From Heterotrichella gracilis (taxonomy: Eukaryota > Sar > Xanthophyceae > Tribonematales > Xanthonemataceae): a DNA stretch of 64,000 bases. Position numbers and translations under genes: made by a program. The stretch is from contig JAULBX010001114.1 of NCBI GenBank assembly GCA_032358255.1, positions 1-64,000 of the forward strand. The letters run 5' to 3'. The notes under the pieces were generated by a model. The model worked only from the letters and a program-made list of their open reading frames with translations, was not told the DNA's origin and searched no databases. This document shows, one piece after another, positions 1 through 12,079 of this stretch (position 1 is the first letter of the stretch; each line of letters opens with the position of its first letter).

Positions 1-647
1 GCGTGTGTCATGTGTGAGTTGCGTACAAGAACTGATTCCAATAGGTCAACGTATAATCCAAAGAGAGTGGGTGACAATCAATAATGTCTTCGGGTTTATG
101 AATTAATAATGATTAATGATCATTAATCAAGTTTTTTAAAGTTGATCATCAAGCATCCAACCTTGCTGGATGAAAGGTACCAGGGTCTGAACAAGTTTAA
201 GAAAAGGTCTGCCACAGGGCTGGTGCTAAGGTTCCACTGCACCACCCTGGTTACAGATAAATGAAGACTTGGTAATGGCCAGCGCCAAAGTTGGCGCTGC
301 CTGCGTCAAGTGAAGCCTTGCACCATCCAAATTGTCCGAGCTACCTAACTACACTCATATGGACCTGCAAGGCATTCACTATAGCTATGCCAGCAGTCGC
401 AAGCCACACCTGACTGCATTTCCCCTCAAAAGGTGCCTGGTTCATTATTTATAAAGTTGCATGGAGCGTACACAAATGTTGAAAAAGCTCAAATTTTGCT
501 GTGTCGTTCAGTTATAGAGCATGCCAACATTTTGTTTGTGCTGTGCTCCATCACACCTGTACAGGGTTGTAAGGAAATAAACAAACCATTGCCAGAGCCG
601 GAGCCATCGTCAACCCCACACGCATGGCCATCAAAACAGCCCTGGCG
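1..647. other. Left-edge non-coding stretch with a 20-bp palindrome
   Basis: I see no convincing gene here. The only clear structure is a perfect 20-bp palindrome at 110-129, centred on TGATCA, in an A+T-rich patch. The right part is the 3' flank of the minus-strand gene that stops at 648. Confidence 0.5.
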
Positions 648-1700
648 CTAGTTCACGCCCCGTCCGGATCCATTCAACTTCCCACCCATTGCCACTTTGT
701 GCCCACCCATAGCTGGGGGTCCCTGCTCCACAACCTGGGCCGGGTTTGCAGCCTGCCACTTCTGCATCGCCTGCTGCAGCACTGTGAATTGCTTCGCTGA
801 CACGCCCTGCACCGCCACCAACAGATCCTGGAGGTCCTGTGCATCTTTGTCTAGCTTGTCGAGCCGCTGGCCATGCTGGGTCAGGGCAGCAGCGAGCTGG
901 GAGGCCTGGCCTTGAACCTCCCCGAGCGGCGAGCGCAGGCCGGTGTGCAGCCGGAACCGCAGCCTCAGCTTCTCGGCCTGCTGGGAGAGCCTGGACAGCT
1001 GCTGCGTGTGCGCTGCCGCTGTCTGCTGTAGCTTGACCAGTGCGACAGTGGCTTCGGCGCTGCCCGATAGCACGTCGGTCCTGGAAGCAGCTGAAGCACG
1101 CCTGCAAGACAACTCTGGCAGTGGGTACGACAATGGGATACGCAGTACTCTGTTCCGCAGTGGGATACACAAATATTGCTGAACACACAGCAAGGCAACA
1201 GTAGGGCTGAGGCGACAACAGTCTCATCAAGTTAATGTCCTGCGTGTTATGTATGACTGTGTGTGTGCAAAGCTGCCCTGCCGACAGTGCAAAAGGCCTA
1301 CCCACCGTGAACTGGTCCACTGGGCAACCTTGCTGAAGCACAGTGCCAGTATCAAGCACAACACCGATAGGTTGGTGGCTGCATCGGGTTGGCTTACTGG
1401 ATGCGTTGGGGGTGTCGGTGGTTGCGCAACGCCTGTGGTGCTTTGGGTGAGCCCTGTGGCAGGCGCTGTCTTGCTGAACTGTGCAGAGATCAGCTCAGAA
1501 GCCTTGGGGAGGTACTTGGCACAGTGAACAGCAACTGCAGCTGCTATGCTGAGATTTTCAGTGGCGCTGGCCATGGCATGCAATGCCTCCAGGGTGCCCT
1601 GGGAACTGCCCTGGGATGGACGCATAGCAGCACTGGCGGTGGCGTGTGAAGCCCGACATCTGACTGGTAAGGACTTGCAAACTCGTGTTAATATTGGCGC
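648..1700 (-). CDS. Coiled-coil protein, C-terminal exons (5' end not resolved)
   Basis: The minus-strand frame ending at the TAG at 648-650 encodes about 150 residues rich in Gln, Ala, Leu and Lys. Heptad-like runs such as VALVKLQQTAAAHTQQLSRL are followed by QHGQRLDKLDKDAQDLQDLL and a short Gly-rich tail, which predicts a coiled coil. An upstream open segment at about 1400-1640 (AVHCAKYLPKASELISAQF, then a Thr/Pro-rich linker) looks like a preceding exon, because splice-like sites lie between the two. I could not make the splice phase agree between these segments, so the exon junction and the start are unknown. An overlapping frame in the same DNA is longer but low in complexity (Ala/Arg/Gly), so I take it as a shadow. 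I recognise no family; kinetochore, augmin and tethering proteins share this composition. Confidence 0.45.
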
Positions 1701-2084
1701 TGCTTGTGGAACACACCTGTGTGCCTGTGCCAGTCTCATTGTATGAACGCATGCCAATGCGTGCATGTTACAGAAAAGCACCAGTATAAACTTCCGGCAG
1801 CGGAGACAAATGAAGTGCTTCCGAACTGTAAGGATCTCGAAACTTTGCCATCGCTGTAGTCTCAAACACAATGATCTGTCAGTCACTGGCTCCTGCTGGG
1901 ATAATCTGGCAAGGGATAATCTGGCAAGGGATTTGCCCAGTTTCTGTCGGCTGCATTGGGTGCAAACGTCTGCGCGTTTCATCAACTGAGTTGCTGAGGT
2001 TACCTTGAAGGGGCAACCGTTTGGGACTGCACCCCTCGCCTGTCCAAGAAATTTGCCTGTTCCCGCCAATTATTGCAAACCCGG

Positions 2085-2119
2085 ATGCATGCATAAGCGA
2101 GGAAAATTGCATGCATAAG
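2085..2119. promoter_or_regulatory. Paired CATGCATA elements upstream of the membrane-protein gene
   Basis: Two copies of GCATGCATAAG lie 22 bases apart, about 400 bases upstream of the ATG at 2503. The core matches the RY-type CATGCATG element that recurs in many 5' flanks of this window. A promoter role is inferred. Confidence 0.4.
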
Positions 2120-2502
2120 AACTACTGCGGCTACTTGGCTGTGGTACCTGGTAGAACTTGTTTATCTCGCGCTTCCATCACGTTCATATCCCAGAAGGCA
2201 AAGTAGCACACTATTGGCCGTTGGGTCGGGTACACCACTGCCTTGAGAAGGAATGGTGCCAGAGAGGCTGAGGCAAAGGCAGCAGGCCAGCACGTCTACA
2301 GACCTGCTCCAGGTCAAACAGCTGTCAGTTAGGTTGCAAAACTACCCAGTTCATATATAGTGCTTCTCACAGTTATGGGTACAAGGGTCCACCCACATGG
2401 GTTGTCCAAACACCATTGACGATGCACACATTCAGAGGTAGCTGCTCGTGGCTGAAGTTGGGCAATGGCACACTGTAACGAGTTACATGGAGCTTTATTG
2501 CA

Positions 2503-3807
2503 GTGACAGAAAAAGTGTCAGTAAAGGCATGCTCCCCATGGCTGAACCCGGGGTTTGTTTGCCAGGAGGACTACCTAGACACCGATGAGCAACAGGACCT
2601 GTTGAAAGAGCTTGAAACCAACTTGCTGCGGCAGCTGAGCACATGGCACAGCATCTGGGCTGTCATTTCTGCTGGCATGTCAGCCGTGTACCTGTGCAGT
2701 GCATGCCACCAGCAGTGGGATCCATGGGGCACGCGGCACCACGCTCACTTCCACGGTACGTCGTGCCAAAGCTTGGTTTGGGTTACAACAAAGAATCCAG
2801 TGAAACTTTGATTGCGTTTCTATCAATCGTCATATGCCTATGCCATGCAAGGTCTTAAGGCAATCACTGCGTCCTGCCTACAGCATCCTGTGCTCTCAAT
2901 AAACCACTGATAACATCGGTGCTTCTGCTGTAGGAACACTGTCTTCCTTCACTCTGTCACTGGGCGAGCTTCTATCAGGGCTGTGTGTGGCATCCATGGC
3001 CCTGGCATCCTGGCAACACCGACCGCCGCGCCATGGTGAGCTGTTCAACCATGTTTATAATTTTTTATTGAATTATTCAAATTGTTTAATCTATTGATAG
3101 GCTTGGACTGCAACACACGCGCATACGCCTGTTCTATCCAGCCAATGCGTATCAAGTGGATGCTCAAGGAGTGCCATGTCCATGGCAGTTTTGTTTCAAT
3201 ATTGCTGTGTGGCTTTGACCGTTTGGGCAGCCATGAATGATGCCATGCGTGATGCCAGGGCCAAACCCATTCCAAGAGTGGTACAAGAGAAGTGCATTTG
3301 AAAGGAAGGTGCTGATATGGGCGGCCGCATGCGGGGTGTTGCTGGGATTGGCGTGGACGTGGGCATTGTGGCACAGCACAGAAGTGCAACAGGAGACTTT
3401 GGTGAGGACATTTGCTGCCCTAAGAGAAATGCGGAGTGGTTTTGCCATACGATTCAATGCGCGCCGCCATCTGTCCATCCAAATGACAAGTCTTTCACCC
3501 AGACAGTCCCATAGTGCGACCGATATTAGATGATGCCCATCACATCCTTCACCTGTTGGTGGGCCTGTGATAGCATCATGCAGGTTGGCGTGACCCGGCC
3601 CTGCGCGGCGATGGAATTTGGCTGCCATGCAAACGCTTCTTACCACTGCCCTCCTGCATGCAGGCACAACAGCAGCGCTACTTGTGGATCCCTGTCCTGC
3701 CACTGCTTGTGGCCGGCATCAGCGCCTACATGTTGGGCTCATTCAGAGATGCTGCAGCTGGCTTGCTGGCCATGCATGGTTCAACGTACGAGTTCAAGAA
3801 GGCATGA
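2503..3807 (+). CDS. Small multi-pass membrane protein, four exons
   Basis: Exons at 2503(or 2566)-2755, 2934-3035, 3259-3401 and 3664-3807 join with agreeing phases (1, 1, 0) at gt/ag sites and end at TGA 3805-3807. The product is about 185 residues. An acidic start (DYLDTDEQQDLLKELETNLL) precedes a hydrophobic segment (WAVISAGMSAVYLC). Further hydrophobic segments are TLSLGELLSGLCVASMALA, VLIWAAACGVLLGLAWTW and WIPVLPLLVAGISAYMLG, so there are four likely transmembrane helices with a short cytosolic tail ending in FKKA. The start may be the ATG at 2503, or an unseen 5' exon spliced to 2566, where a cag|GAG acceptor lies in the same frame. I do not recognise the family and infer only an integral membrane protein. 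Confidence 0.75.
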
Positions 3808-5135
3808 ACGTCCCCAGCTGTTGACAATGCTCTATGTAAGGGATGCGTGACAGCCTGCCTTACGCAGAGATAATCGAATGCAGTGCATGCATGGGCCATG
3901 CTACAGCCCATCAGATATGTGGATGGGTCCTATGTGCCGGGTTGATACTGTCATGCGTTCCAGGGGCTGCACCCTGGGCGCATGGCACCCTTGCATGCCT
4001 GTCGAGGCTCCCCGGGAGTGAGACTGCTCCACCGGAAATTTGCTATGCCATGAACAGTTTATCTGAAACAGTGGGCTATCCACTAACCATTCTGTTACCC
4101 ACCTGATGGGTCATAAAGCACTGCAGTGCAATCTTGGTGAAACATTTACAGAGGCAATTTTGGTGGGTGCCCAAGAACCCCCACAGGGTTTGAGGGGCCC
4201 CATGTGGGGCCCGCCCGCTGGTTGCAACCATCTTATATCTCTTGTTGGGTTGTAGCTGATATCCGTCTGGAAAGTAATAGCAAGTGTGTTTGCAGCAATA
4301 TCTTGCCATAGGGTGTACCTGTAAAAGGGTAATCCCTAGGAACTTTCCTGACAGCCAGCGGCTTGACATTATTACTGGTCCCTTGCTGTTTATGCATGCA
4401 TATGGCCTCTTGCATGCATATTTATGCATGCAACTTGCTACTCACTAAGCGCCCTCCAGAAAACGCAAGAGCAACACTGGGTCACTTTTACTATAAATGC
4501 AGTGCAAGGCCACTTCGACTTTTGATAACTGTGCATGTCACCTTTACAACTGGGCACTGAGCATACAACTACAGGTTCCGTTTGGTTCACCTGGTGGTGG
4601 GTCCCAACTAACTTGTTTGTAGTGTCTACGATTCGGTTCGAGAGGCTGGAATAGCTCGGAAAATAGCGTCGTTACTGGCAACTTACCTGCTGGGTCTGTT
4701 AATAGGTGGTACCTCCTGTGCTCTTCGGATGAGTTTCAAGTGACAGTGAGTAGGTCTGCTGCACCCTACGTCTTGGTGCACCCATGCCACTGTTCCTGTT
4801 TGGTTGAAGGCAAGATAGGGTTTGCAATGACAGCACGCTGTGCTTATCCTGTGCATTTGCCCTGCCCCACTGTCAACTGTAACCGCACACTTGGTATGCT
4901 CTTGTCGCTATGAAAAGCCTCTGTTGGTCTTATGGGGCGGCTCAGCCATGGTTGACATAAGCTGGCACCCTGCGTTGTAACCAATATGCACTATCCCTAG
5001 CTGTACTGCTATCGCTTGGGTGCAGCTGCAAAATATATAACAAGATTGGTTGTTGTGCAGCACACCCGTGACCATCAATCTCAGTGCTGCACCCCGAAGC
5101 AGTGGCGCACCCTTCAGGGAAACCCACCTGCACCC
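3808..5135. other. Intergenic region upstream of PHS1
   Basis: I find no supportable gene. The region carries three copies of the TGCATGCA core at 4391-4432 and otherwise ordinary mixed sequence. It must hold the promoter and possibly a 5' untranslated or coding exon of the PHS1 gene. In-frame codons continue upstream of 5136 to about 5016, so the true start could be earlier. Confidence 0.45.
4391..4432. promoter_or_regulatory. Triple TGCATGCA cluster upstream of PHS1
   Basis: Three TGCATGCA cores occur within 42 bases (near 4393, 4411 and 4425), separated by A/T-rich spacers, about 700 bases before the first PHS1 coding exon. The function is inferred from recurrence in other 5' flanks. Confidence 0.4.
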
Positions 5136-8100
5136 ATGGAGCAGATTTTGCGCCAACTGACTCGCAAGCTGTCCTCAGCCGTTCTGAAAGAGCAGGGTGA
5201 AGCCCCACCCCGGCCTTGCACAGCTCCACGGCCGGTGATCAGCCTACCACCTATCAACACGTCTGATGGGCCTGGTAGTGAGCGTACCTCGGAGACTGGG
5301 AGCAGCAATGAGCGGGTATGGGTAAAACCTCAACCCTGTACCAGCTAGTGTAGGTATCATGAATGACCCGTGGAACCCCGCAGCTGTGCCATCACCGCTT
5401 TGCACCTCACACGGTAAATGTGGTTCAGGATGGGGAGTTTGCCTGGGATACCTTGTCAGAGCAGCCAGAGCATGCCAATGAGATTGCTGCGGTGCTGAGT
5501 GAAGCTGCGCCAAAGCTGCGCCTTCCACTGTGTGTCACACCGAAGGCGGTACGGCAGCCCTCCAACAGGTACGTGCATATATATGCGCTCTTGTAAAGGT
5601 CGTTGTTCTTTATGCCAATTCAATCAATAGCTTTGTGGGGAGTAGCAGCAATTGTGGGCAAAATGTATGTATTGTGAAAACTAAGTGCTCAGACTTGCAG
5701 ATGCTCAACCACTTAGTATCTGGATTGTGGGACATCTACTAGGTATTACCTTGCGGCATGGAGCAGAATCATATTATCACTTCAGCTGCAACAAAGCAAT
5801 GCTGCTGGGTGCTACTATTTGTCAGGCTCAGCTCATCCTGCTGCTAAAATTGATCCTTGTGAATGCAGGCGTGCTGTTGAGCCCAATTTCAAGCAGAGGG
5901 TAAGAGCAGCACAGCCGCTGTCAATAGGTATGTACTAATAAGACTGCCTCCTCTCGCCTTTCTATCAAAATCTTGCTGTCAATCCCAAGATGAGACACAC
6001 ATGTGTGTTTGTTACACGCGCCCTGTCGCTGATAGCAGCAAACACCTCATGCCACGTATGCCTGCTCCCGCAGGAGACGGTGTTTGCTCCCAAGCAGCGC
6101 CCCTTGACTGGTCACGCCTAGTTAAGGTGATCACTAGCGAGGCGCTGAGTGCGGAGGATGTGGGGATGGTACCTGGATCCCCTGGGGATTTGGTGGAGGT
6201 CAACAGCGGCGGCAAGGTGCTGTTCTGCCTGTTTGCACCGGCTGCAGTCCCTGGTTGTGTGGCAGATGGAGGTGGCGGTGTGGGTGCTCCTGCCCCTGAG
6301 GGCTGTGTCATCGCCAAGTTCAATGCATCCAGGCTGGCAACGCAGAGCGAGCAGTTTGCCAACCAGATAACGCAGCTGGCAGGGGTTGGGGCGCCGGCTT
6401 GTAGAATCGTGAGGAAAAAGGTGCGTCCTTTATGTGCTGCGATGCCACAAACACGCACTTGCAGCCATAGAAACGCATTCACATCCAAAATCTTTATGCA
6501 AGAGCATAGTGCATATTAGCCGTTTCTTCTCAAAGCCATTCCGTCCACTGGCATCAGCCATTCACATGCCCATCAGGCCGCGCCTCCGCCTGTAGGGACC
6601 CAGTGAAGACGAATGGCAAGAGGCGTATGCTGCTGCATCCTGCCTGGGCAATGACGGCTGTGCGCTGGTGGATGAACTAGGGCGCAGCAACACAATGCTG
6701 GTGATGGAGTTTGTACCAGGAAGGGCACTGTTCAAGGTGGCGGAGCCCTTCAGCAAGGACATCATGGCCACTGCAGAGGTGGGTGGATTTGAAGGAGCTG
6801 TGACATGAGCATGGAAAAGGTTGCCCCGATGCATTCATGCACCATCTCCTCATGGCGTTTATTTGCAACAAATTTCAAACCATGTGTTGTATATTCAACT
6901 TTCTGTGTCCTTTCTGTGGGTAAAAGTATGCATCACCAACGGTGTCCAATGGGAGTGCCAAGCGCAGCTTAAATGGCATGCGCTTTGGACCAACAGGCTC
7001 CACCAGCAATATACTAGCCAACCATTGGGCTATTCAACTTCCATCTGTATAATCAGATGGAACATCACCATGTCAAGCTGCCATTCTGCCATTTTTGAGT
7101 GCCTATTTACCACCTGTGCAGGACCTTGGTCGCCTCTTTTTGGTGGACATGCTGCTTGGCAATGCCGATCGGCTGCCGTGCGAGGCACTGGGGTGGCGAG
7201 GGAACCCCGACAACATCCTGTACTGCCTGTCAGGCCCAGGGGCGGGGCGCATCATGGCCATTGACAGCATGGTTCAGCGGCGGCCGCCAGGGGGGCGCGT
7301 GAGTGTCGAGGACGCTGCGTGTCACAAGCTGACTGAGCTGGCCCTCAACATCACAGAGGTGCGCTCTGAAAGGAAACGCTAGGTGCCATGCCCATGGGAA
7401 CCAGAATCATGGCAGCAGATCTTGTTGTCGAGACCAAGATGTGCGGGGTTTTGGGGCTGGCATATTTGCAATTAGCTGTTGTATATGGAAATGTGCAAGT
7501 CATGAGCTGAGCAGGAGGATCTTGTTCACATGTATTTGCCAAGTGGGCGCATGAGGTAGCCATAAACCTCGCCCTTTTGCCATTGTCAGTGTAACATCCC
7601 GCACCCACCAAGTGCATGCCTTCTGTGGCGCAGGTGGCTGGGCAGGTGCTGCGCGAGGCTGTGTGTGGCAGTGCTGTGGCTGTGCTTGCAGTGGCAGACC
7701 CAAGCGTGCACAAGGCGTTCCAAAAGGTGCGCATTTGCAACTGATTGCCAACTTTTTTGTGTGTCATTCAGACGTTCTATGGCTCATGTTCGCCCCATGA
7801 CATGCACCACAGATGCGTATGACCCTGTCAGCTTTCCTGTTGCTGCACCTCATTCAACAACCATATCACATGAGCATGCGCCATTGCCCTACCCTGACAC
7901 TGGTGGACCTGTTGTTCAATGGAATTGGATGAGACTCATCACGGAGTTGACATGCTGCAAGCATTGTCATGCCATGCTGAAACAAACCCACGATGTGATA
8001 AAAAATGCAGATTTGCCATCCCCCCTGCAGGGCCTCTCTGCATCCCTCTCCCGGCTCATGCAGCTCAAGGGCCTGCTGGAAATGCTGACTGAAGTTCTGG

Positions 8101-11041
8101 AGGCCTCCATGTGCGAATTCCTGGCTGATCTGGAGGTGGTTGCCCTGCCTGAACCCAGCCCTGGCGGAAGCCGGAGGAGCAGCTGGAAGGGGGACTCGCC
8201 AACAACCACCATGAAGATCCGCACCCTGGCCACCCAGGCCAACCGGGACAAAACCCTAAGGGACAAGCTGCGCGCGTGGGAGGTCCACTTCAGGGAGATG
8301 GGTGCGTGAAGCAACCTGGAAAGTGATTGTCGGCACTTGCATCCAATGTTGTGCCTGCACAATATGTACAGATTATCCGCTGTACAACCACACAGCTGCA
8401 GAGTCTATGGATAGGGCCCTCAAGCCTAAACCCCATAATGCTGGGAAATGACACGGCTGTCATGCTGATCACATCCTGGTGGTTTGTTGACACTGCATCC
8501 CTACAGGGCATCCTGTTGAGGTGCGCATTTGCAGTTGGATCCACCAGATCCCGGCTGTGGCATGGTACAGGTGAGGAGCTCAAAGTTGCCATCGCCAGCT
8601 GGCAGTCCAAGCACTCTGCAGACCCTGTGCCACTGGATGTTGGCGGATTTCTGGATGGAACACTGCCTGTGGTGGACCTGTACGAACTAAAGGTATGCAC
8701 CCAGGCACCAACAAGCATGTGCTGTACCCAAAGAGCTGCAGCAAAATGAAAACGTGGTGCCATGTTGTCAAGCAATCCCCAACTGCATCCCAGCTGCCGC
8801 CACCGCCAGACGCAATGCGAATGTGACCCTATCTTGCCATGCCCCATGACAGGATCTTGTTGTCCACGTGCCCAATCCCGTTGCTTCCTCGCTGCCGTGC
8901 CATGCCTGCGCTCCTATCTCCTCCTCCACACTGCTGTCGCGCCATTCATGACCTCCTTCCACTCCCCAACCCGCCCTTTCCCTCCCACCCTAAACCCTAA
9001 ACCTTCTCCCCCGCAGGTGCGCCTGGAGCACATGATGCAGCGGCTGCGGGTGCTGCAGGACGCTGCAGCCACCGCCTGCCCCGCGCCCCTGCTGCCGCAC
9101 CTGTACCTGTCGGGGGCAGTGGCCGCGCACTCCTACCACGTGCTGCACCACCTGGGGATAAGCCATGTGGTGAATGCAACAGAGGTGGGGCAGGGCAGGG
9201 TGGGAGCATGCAGTGGTCATGCTGGACCTACATGGCATTCAGATTGCCATGGGATAATTTACTGCAATTGAACGTGTCTTGGATTATGCCAGTGGAGTGG
9301 GCGTCCAGGCTGGTCCCACAGGAACTCAAGAATCAATGCATCGTTGTTGTGCCTGCCAAAACCAAGGCAGGCCATCACGTTTTTGTACTTTATTTACTTC
9401 AAATAAACAAATAATAATAAAAATAAAAATTGATGTGTAAATGACAAGGCAATTCAAGTTGCTACAGCTTTACATTGCAGTCACCTGCACCCTTTGCCCA
9501 AAAGAGTGGAGTGAAAACTGGCAAAGCAACCATCTTGCCAGTCATTCACATCGCCACGTAAATTGAATGTGCACACAATTTCCCCTCTTTGCTTACCTCC
9601 ACCCTTGCACACCCCGCCTGCAGGATGTGCTTGAGCCAGACCCTGAGAGCGGCCTGGTGTGCCTGCGGTGCCCCCTGAGGGACAGCGAGGAGGCAAACCT
9701 GCAGGGGCACATGGAGGCAGCGCATGAGTTCATCACAGAGGCGGCGGAGGGGGGCGGCAAGGTGCGGTGCCGACTGCAGCATTGTACTGTATTTTTGTAA
9801 GAATAATATACTTTATCACATTGTTTTATTAACTGATTAAGAGCGCGTGAGTTCATTGCGGAGGCAGCGCAGGGGGGCGGCAAGGTGTGGCAACGGCTGA
9901 AAAGCTGGTCAGTTAATTGCAATCATGACGGGGTGGGTCGTCATGGGCACCTATGTGTGCATGTTGACTGGTATGAGGGTGCAATGGTGCTACCCATCAA
10001 TGTAATGCCTCATATACAGCAACGCGCCCCTAATTAGCCATAATGCAGTGATATAATATGATCCAATTTGCCAGATCCGGAGATGGTGTCTGTTCTTGCT
10101 GCTCTCCATGCCTCCGCAATGGCAAAGAGTTTCAACACCTTCACACTCCACATGTACCCTCCCCTCCTGCAGGTGCTGGTGCACTGCCACGAGGGCCGCT
10201 CCCGCAGCGTCTCCCTGGTGCTCTACCACCTCATGTGCACCCTCAGATGGCCGCTGCGCAAGGCGCTGGCGTGGGTGGGGTCGCGCCACGCCGTGGCGGG
10301 CCCTAACCCGGGATTTTTGACCCAGCTGCTGGAGGCCGAGGAGGCCCTGCTGGGGTCCCGCTCCTCCCTCAAGGTGAAGAAGAGCAGACCGGAACCGCAG
10401 GTGAGCCCATTGAGCATGCTTGGTGTGCAGATATGGCAAGTTGATACTATCCCTACACAGTATCTAAGTGGAGGGCAAGGACTTACCCTGCCAGGGCATT
10501 TGAGTGAGCCAATGGCAATGGGGTTTGGTCTGTCAGCAAAATGAACAGCGCACAATGCATGCGGTGTTAGGTGTGATGGAGTGGTTGAGCGACTGGGTCA
10601 ACGGGGTGGACTCGTCAATACTATCAACATGACAATCACCACTGTGTTACAATTGGCCTGTTTATCCTTTTATAATTGCAAGATTCTGATCAGGTGCTTT
10701 TTATAAAGGGAAGGGCTATGTCACCATGTTTGTGATGATTGCAGATTTGCCCCTTCTGCCATGAGCGTGTGGGCGTGTCAGTCCAAACCCTGCTGGTACA
10801 CGTGCGCAAGCATCACCCAAGCCACGACAGGGAGCTGCCGCAGGAGGTGCAGGACAGCCTGTCAGGCCTCGCCTCGCCCCGGCCCTCCACACCGCACAGT
10901 GCCAGTCGGTCGCCGCGGGTGGAGGCGTCCGGCCTGCTTTCGCTGCCACCGTCGCCGCGCCTCGCACGAGTGTGGACTGACGGTGACGCCACAGGATTGC
11001 CTGCGGCGCAACGATTGCCATCTTTCCAGGGCCATGGATAG
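5136..11041 (+). CDS. PHS1: PHS1-like atypical tubulin kinase / dual-specificity phosphatase
   Basis: The protein runs across about 13 exons. The first half is an actin-fragmin-kinase-like domain: KVLFCLFAP and CVIAKFNASR in the exon ending at 6419; MLVMEFVPGRALFK in 6595-6777; then LVDMLLGNADRLP, WRGNPDNILY and IMAIDSM in 7121-7357, which supply the catalytic Asp, the Asn and the metal-binding Asp. After a helical linker (8029-8692) comes a dual-specificity phosphatase domain: LPHLYLSGAVAAH (9018-9183), RCPLRDSEEAN with the general-acid Asp (9624-9761), and the P-loop HCHEGRSRS with the nucleophilic Cys (10174-10399). The last exon (10743-11041) opens with a CxxC...H...H finger (ICPFCHERVG, HVRKHH), as in plant PHS1. 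In plants PHS1 phosphorylates alpha-tubulin under hyperosmotic stress and its phosphatase restrains that kinase, controlling cortical microtubules. Start at ATG 5136 is tentative; 5'-most exons (5136-5900) are weakly conserved. Confidence 0.92.
8986..9003. repeat. Telomere-like CCCTAAA repeat in PHS1 intron
   Basis: Two tandem CCCTAAA units sit in a C-rich intron end just before the acceptor of the exon at 9018. The unit matches the plant-type telomere repeat. Confidence 0.8.
9842..9889 (+). repeat. Intronic copy of a PHS1 exon 3' end
   Basis: This stretch repeats, with a few differences, the end of the exon that stops at 9761 (copy at 9719-9768). The shared parts are GAGTTCAT, the purine-rich tract ending GGGGGCGGCAAG, and the donor gtg. 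The copy lies about 120 bases into the downstream intron and is open in the exon's frame for most of its length. Confidence 0.75.
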
Positions 11042-12079
11042 CTAGCCTTAGGGTTTAGGTGACCACACTGCGAAAGGCCCATGTACCGTAGTACCATATA
11101 TCACATTGACAATGTGCATTCAGATATCATCAATATACATTGTCAAACACGTTTAACTTGTTGACAAATTGCTAGCCCAAGCACTGCTTCACCAAAATAT
11201 CTAACATTCCTTTCAAGTCCCAAATAGGGCTGAGGTAGGGTTTAGAAATGTAAACCACGCCCATGTGGTCCAGGACCTGTAAAAAGTTACGACATTGTAT
11301 ACCATATGTACTCACACCGTTCGGCTGCCGCAATGCCATGCCATCATCGCGGGCCGCGTTGCCACCACTGGTCTAGTAGACTAATACTAAGTATCATAGC
11401 AATTCAAACACTTGGCAATTCAAACACTTTGCAATGCAACTGAGATGCTCAGAAGCCTCAAGGTCTTGAACAAACATGTCCACTATTTGTGTCTAGCTAT
11501 TAATACAGTAATTATAATCATACCGTATACCAGGGCCTGATATCTTCTAACCGGAACGCCACAGCTCATGGACCAGGTATAATACTTATGTCTGAGTATT
11601 TGGCAGGGTCCCAAATCCAGACTCAAGAGTCTGTTGAGCGTGTCAGGGTCCTGGATCCAAACAGTGCTGAACACGCAAAGGTGCTCTTGTGCCCAGCACA
11701 GGTGGTGGGTTTCTGCATGCGCCAATGGTAACCCAACAAAGTAACCGCCTGTGACAGCGCCTATCTACCGTACAGAATATAAATGTATTGTGACTGAGCC
11801 GTGCAACACCAAGGTCAACCCCTGCGACCTCCACTAAATCCAGCTCAGTTGAGTCAACACCCAGCAAAACAAACGGCAACCACAATTGTTAACTGGAGCA
11901 GACACATCTTGTCTTGACCAGAATCAGCATAAGACCCTCGCCCCTAAAGAAAACCCTAGGAAAATGTCTGCACATCTGCCGACTGGTTCCACCTACAACA
12001 ACAACACCTGTTTTCTATGTTTCATTCTATTCTCATCCAACAAGCCACCCTGCATATCTGGCACCTTCTTCACCAACAC
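11042..12079. other. Convergent intergenic region between PHS1 and limit dextrinase
   Basis: There is no supportable gene. It contains TTAGGGTTTAGG immediately after the PHS1 stop (11047-11058), an inverted repeat TTGACAATGT/ACATTGTCAA (11106-11115 and 11137-11146), and a direct repeat of GGCAATTCAAACACTT near 11398-11430. It must carry the 3' ends of both genes. Confidence 0.55.

Noticed and set aside
631-1359. Long minus-strand open frame with Ala/Arg/Gly-rich translation
   Set aside because: It overlaps the coiled-coil frame ending at 648. Its composition is typical of an out-of-frame reading of G/C-rich coding DNA.
10739-11041. Separate zinc-finger gene downstream of the phosphatase
   Set aside because: The finger follows the phosphatase domain in plant PHS1 too, and the exon splices on in the same gene.
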